A stretch of DNA of 42,112 bases from Mogibacterium sp. (GTDB lineage: Bacteria > Bacillota > Clostridia > Peptostreptococcales > Anaerovoracaceae), in contig JAFWMD010000049.1 in NCBI GenBank assembly GCA_017510725.1, positions 146,478 through 188,589 of the forward strand. Reading direction: 5' to 3'. Within the stretch, counting starts at the first letter, position 1; the number at the start of each line of letters is the position of its first letter. The translations under genes were made by a program, and so were the position numbers. The notes beneath the pieces are model-generated. The model saw only the letters and a list, made by a program, of their open reading frames with translations. It made no database searches and was not told the DNA's origin. Below are positions 41,788 through 42,112 of the stretch, one piece after another.

Positions 41788-42112
41788 CTATTTAGTTTTA
41801 ATGTTCTTTGTCTTGGACCACTTGCTTATGTTCTTTACACCATTGATGGTCTTGATCGTGCGCACCTTGATGTAGTATCTCGTCTTTGCCTTGAGGCCCT
41901 TGACCTTGTATGAAGACTTGCCCTTGCTGACTGTCTTGATGACTGTGTCCTTAGGGCCGAATGCCTTGTTAGGGCATACCCAGATCTCTATCTTCTGTGC
42001 CTTCTTCTTTTTAGCTGATGTCAGCTTCTTCCACTTGACCGTGATCGCCTTCTTGGCTGCTGCAGGCTTAGAGATCGTCAGCTTTGGCAGCGTTGTGTTC
42101 AGCTTGCCCTGG
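41788..42112 (-). CDS. C-terminus of a secreted fibronectin-III-like protein (partial)
   Basis: The last 107 codons of a gene that enters from the right edge, ending in TAG at 41788-41790. The translation is Lys-rich and shows an Fn3-like unit: ITVKWKKLTSAKKKKAQKIE, read by its key pieces VKWKKL, IEIWVCPN, YKVKGLKAKTRYYIKVRT and ISKWSKTKNIKTK. It is the same module type, with the K-x-YY-x-(K/R)VRT core, as the tails of the NlpC/P60 and interrupted CAP proteins. The start and upstream domains lie outside the window, so the protein's function is unknown; a surface or secreted location is inferred from the module. Confidence 0.8.
   Translation of the reverse strand, partial: QGKLNTTLPKLTISKPAAAKKAITVKWKKLTSAKKKKAQKIEIWVCPNKAFGPKDTVIKTVSKGKSSYKVKGLKAKTRYYIKVRTIKTINGVKNISKWSKTKNIKTK

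Noticed and set aside
1-42112. Insertion sequences, tRNA or rRNA genes, phage attachment sites.
   Set aside because: No transposase, integrase, tRNA-like cloverleaf or rRNA sequence was recognised on either strand.

Overview
The window looks like a chromosomal segment of an anaerobic Gram-positive Clostridia/Eubacteriales-type bacterium. The grounds are AGGAGG-type ribosome sites, moderate GC, Firmicutes-style secreted proteins (fibronectin-III-like tails rich in Lys/Tyr, cell-wall-binding repeats, CAP, NlpC/P60 and transglutaminase domains) and a Wzx/Wzy-type capsule locus carrying teichoic-acid-like chemistry. The species cannot be named from this sequence. Every supported gene is on the minus strand, so transcription runs from high to low coordinates. 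No gene-free stretch reaches 300 bases; the longest gap is about 254 bases (29262-29515).

Region A (29261 down to 1, continuing past the left edge) is one tightly packed, about 29 kb surface-polysaccharide operon behind a single recognisable promoter (29369-29397). In transcript order it encodes: a membrane UDP-GlcNAc 4,6-dehydratase (CapD/PglF type); a 953-residue fusion of initiating phosphoglycosyl transferase, sugar 4-reductase and glycosyltransferase; a hexapeptide acyltransferase; a Wzz protein fused to a degenerate BY-kinase; a Wzy-type polymerase; glycosyltransferases and a sugar reductase; a Wzx flippase; a CDP-glycerol-type phosphotransferase; a multi-pass GT-C candidate next to a GtrB-GtrA fusion; RmlD, RmlC and RmlA (no RmlB in the window); a second O-antigen ligase/polymerase; a large LicD protein; a secreted NlpC/P60 protein; three consecutive sugar-transfer-associated ATP-grasp proteins, the middle one fused to a CapA metallophosphatase; and a cytidylyltransferase cut by the window edge. 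My reading is a rhamnose- and 6-deoxy-HexNAc-containing glycopolymer with phosphodiester substituents. An ATP-grasp/CapA module may further attach amino acids or peptides to it; that part is inference.

Region B (29.5-34.0 kb) holds a secreted protein with about 18 choline-binding-like repeats, an SDR plus IspD/TarI-like cytidylyltransferase pair that probably makes a CDP-activated sugar or polyol, and a DJ-1/PfpI protein.

Region C (34.0-42.1 kb) holds surface proteins: a thioredoxin-like/CAP/CUB/Fn3 protein interrupted by one in-frame amber codon, a histidine phosphatase, a 60-residue membrane peptide, a transglutaminase-like protein with three Ig-like repeats, and the C-terminus of another Fn3 protein. 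Genes here are separated by intrinsic terminators built from a repeated GGGGACTGTCCCC palindrome, often followed at once by an extended -10 promoter.

The best candidates for an undescribed system are the CapA/ATP-grasp trio (304-5703), the three-step fusion enzyme (24543-27404) and the pseudo-BY-kinase (22651-23901).
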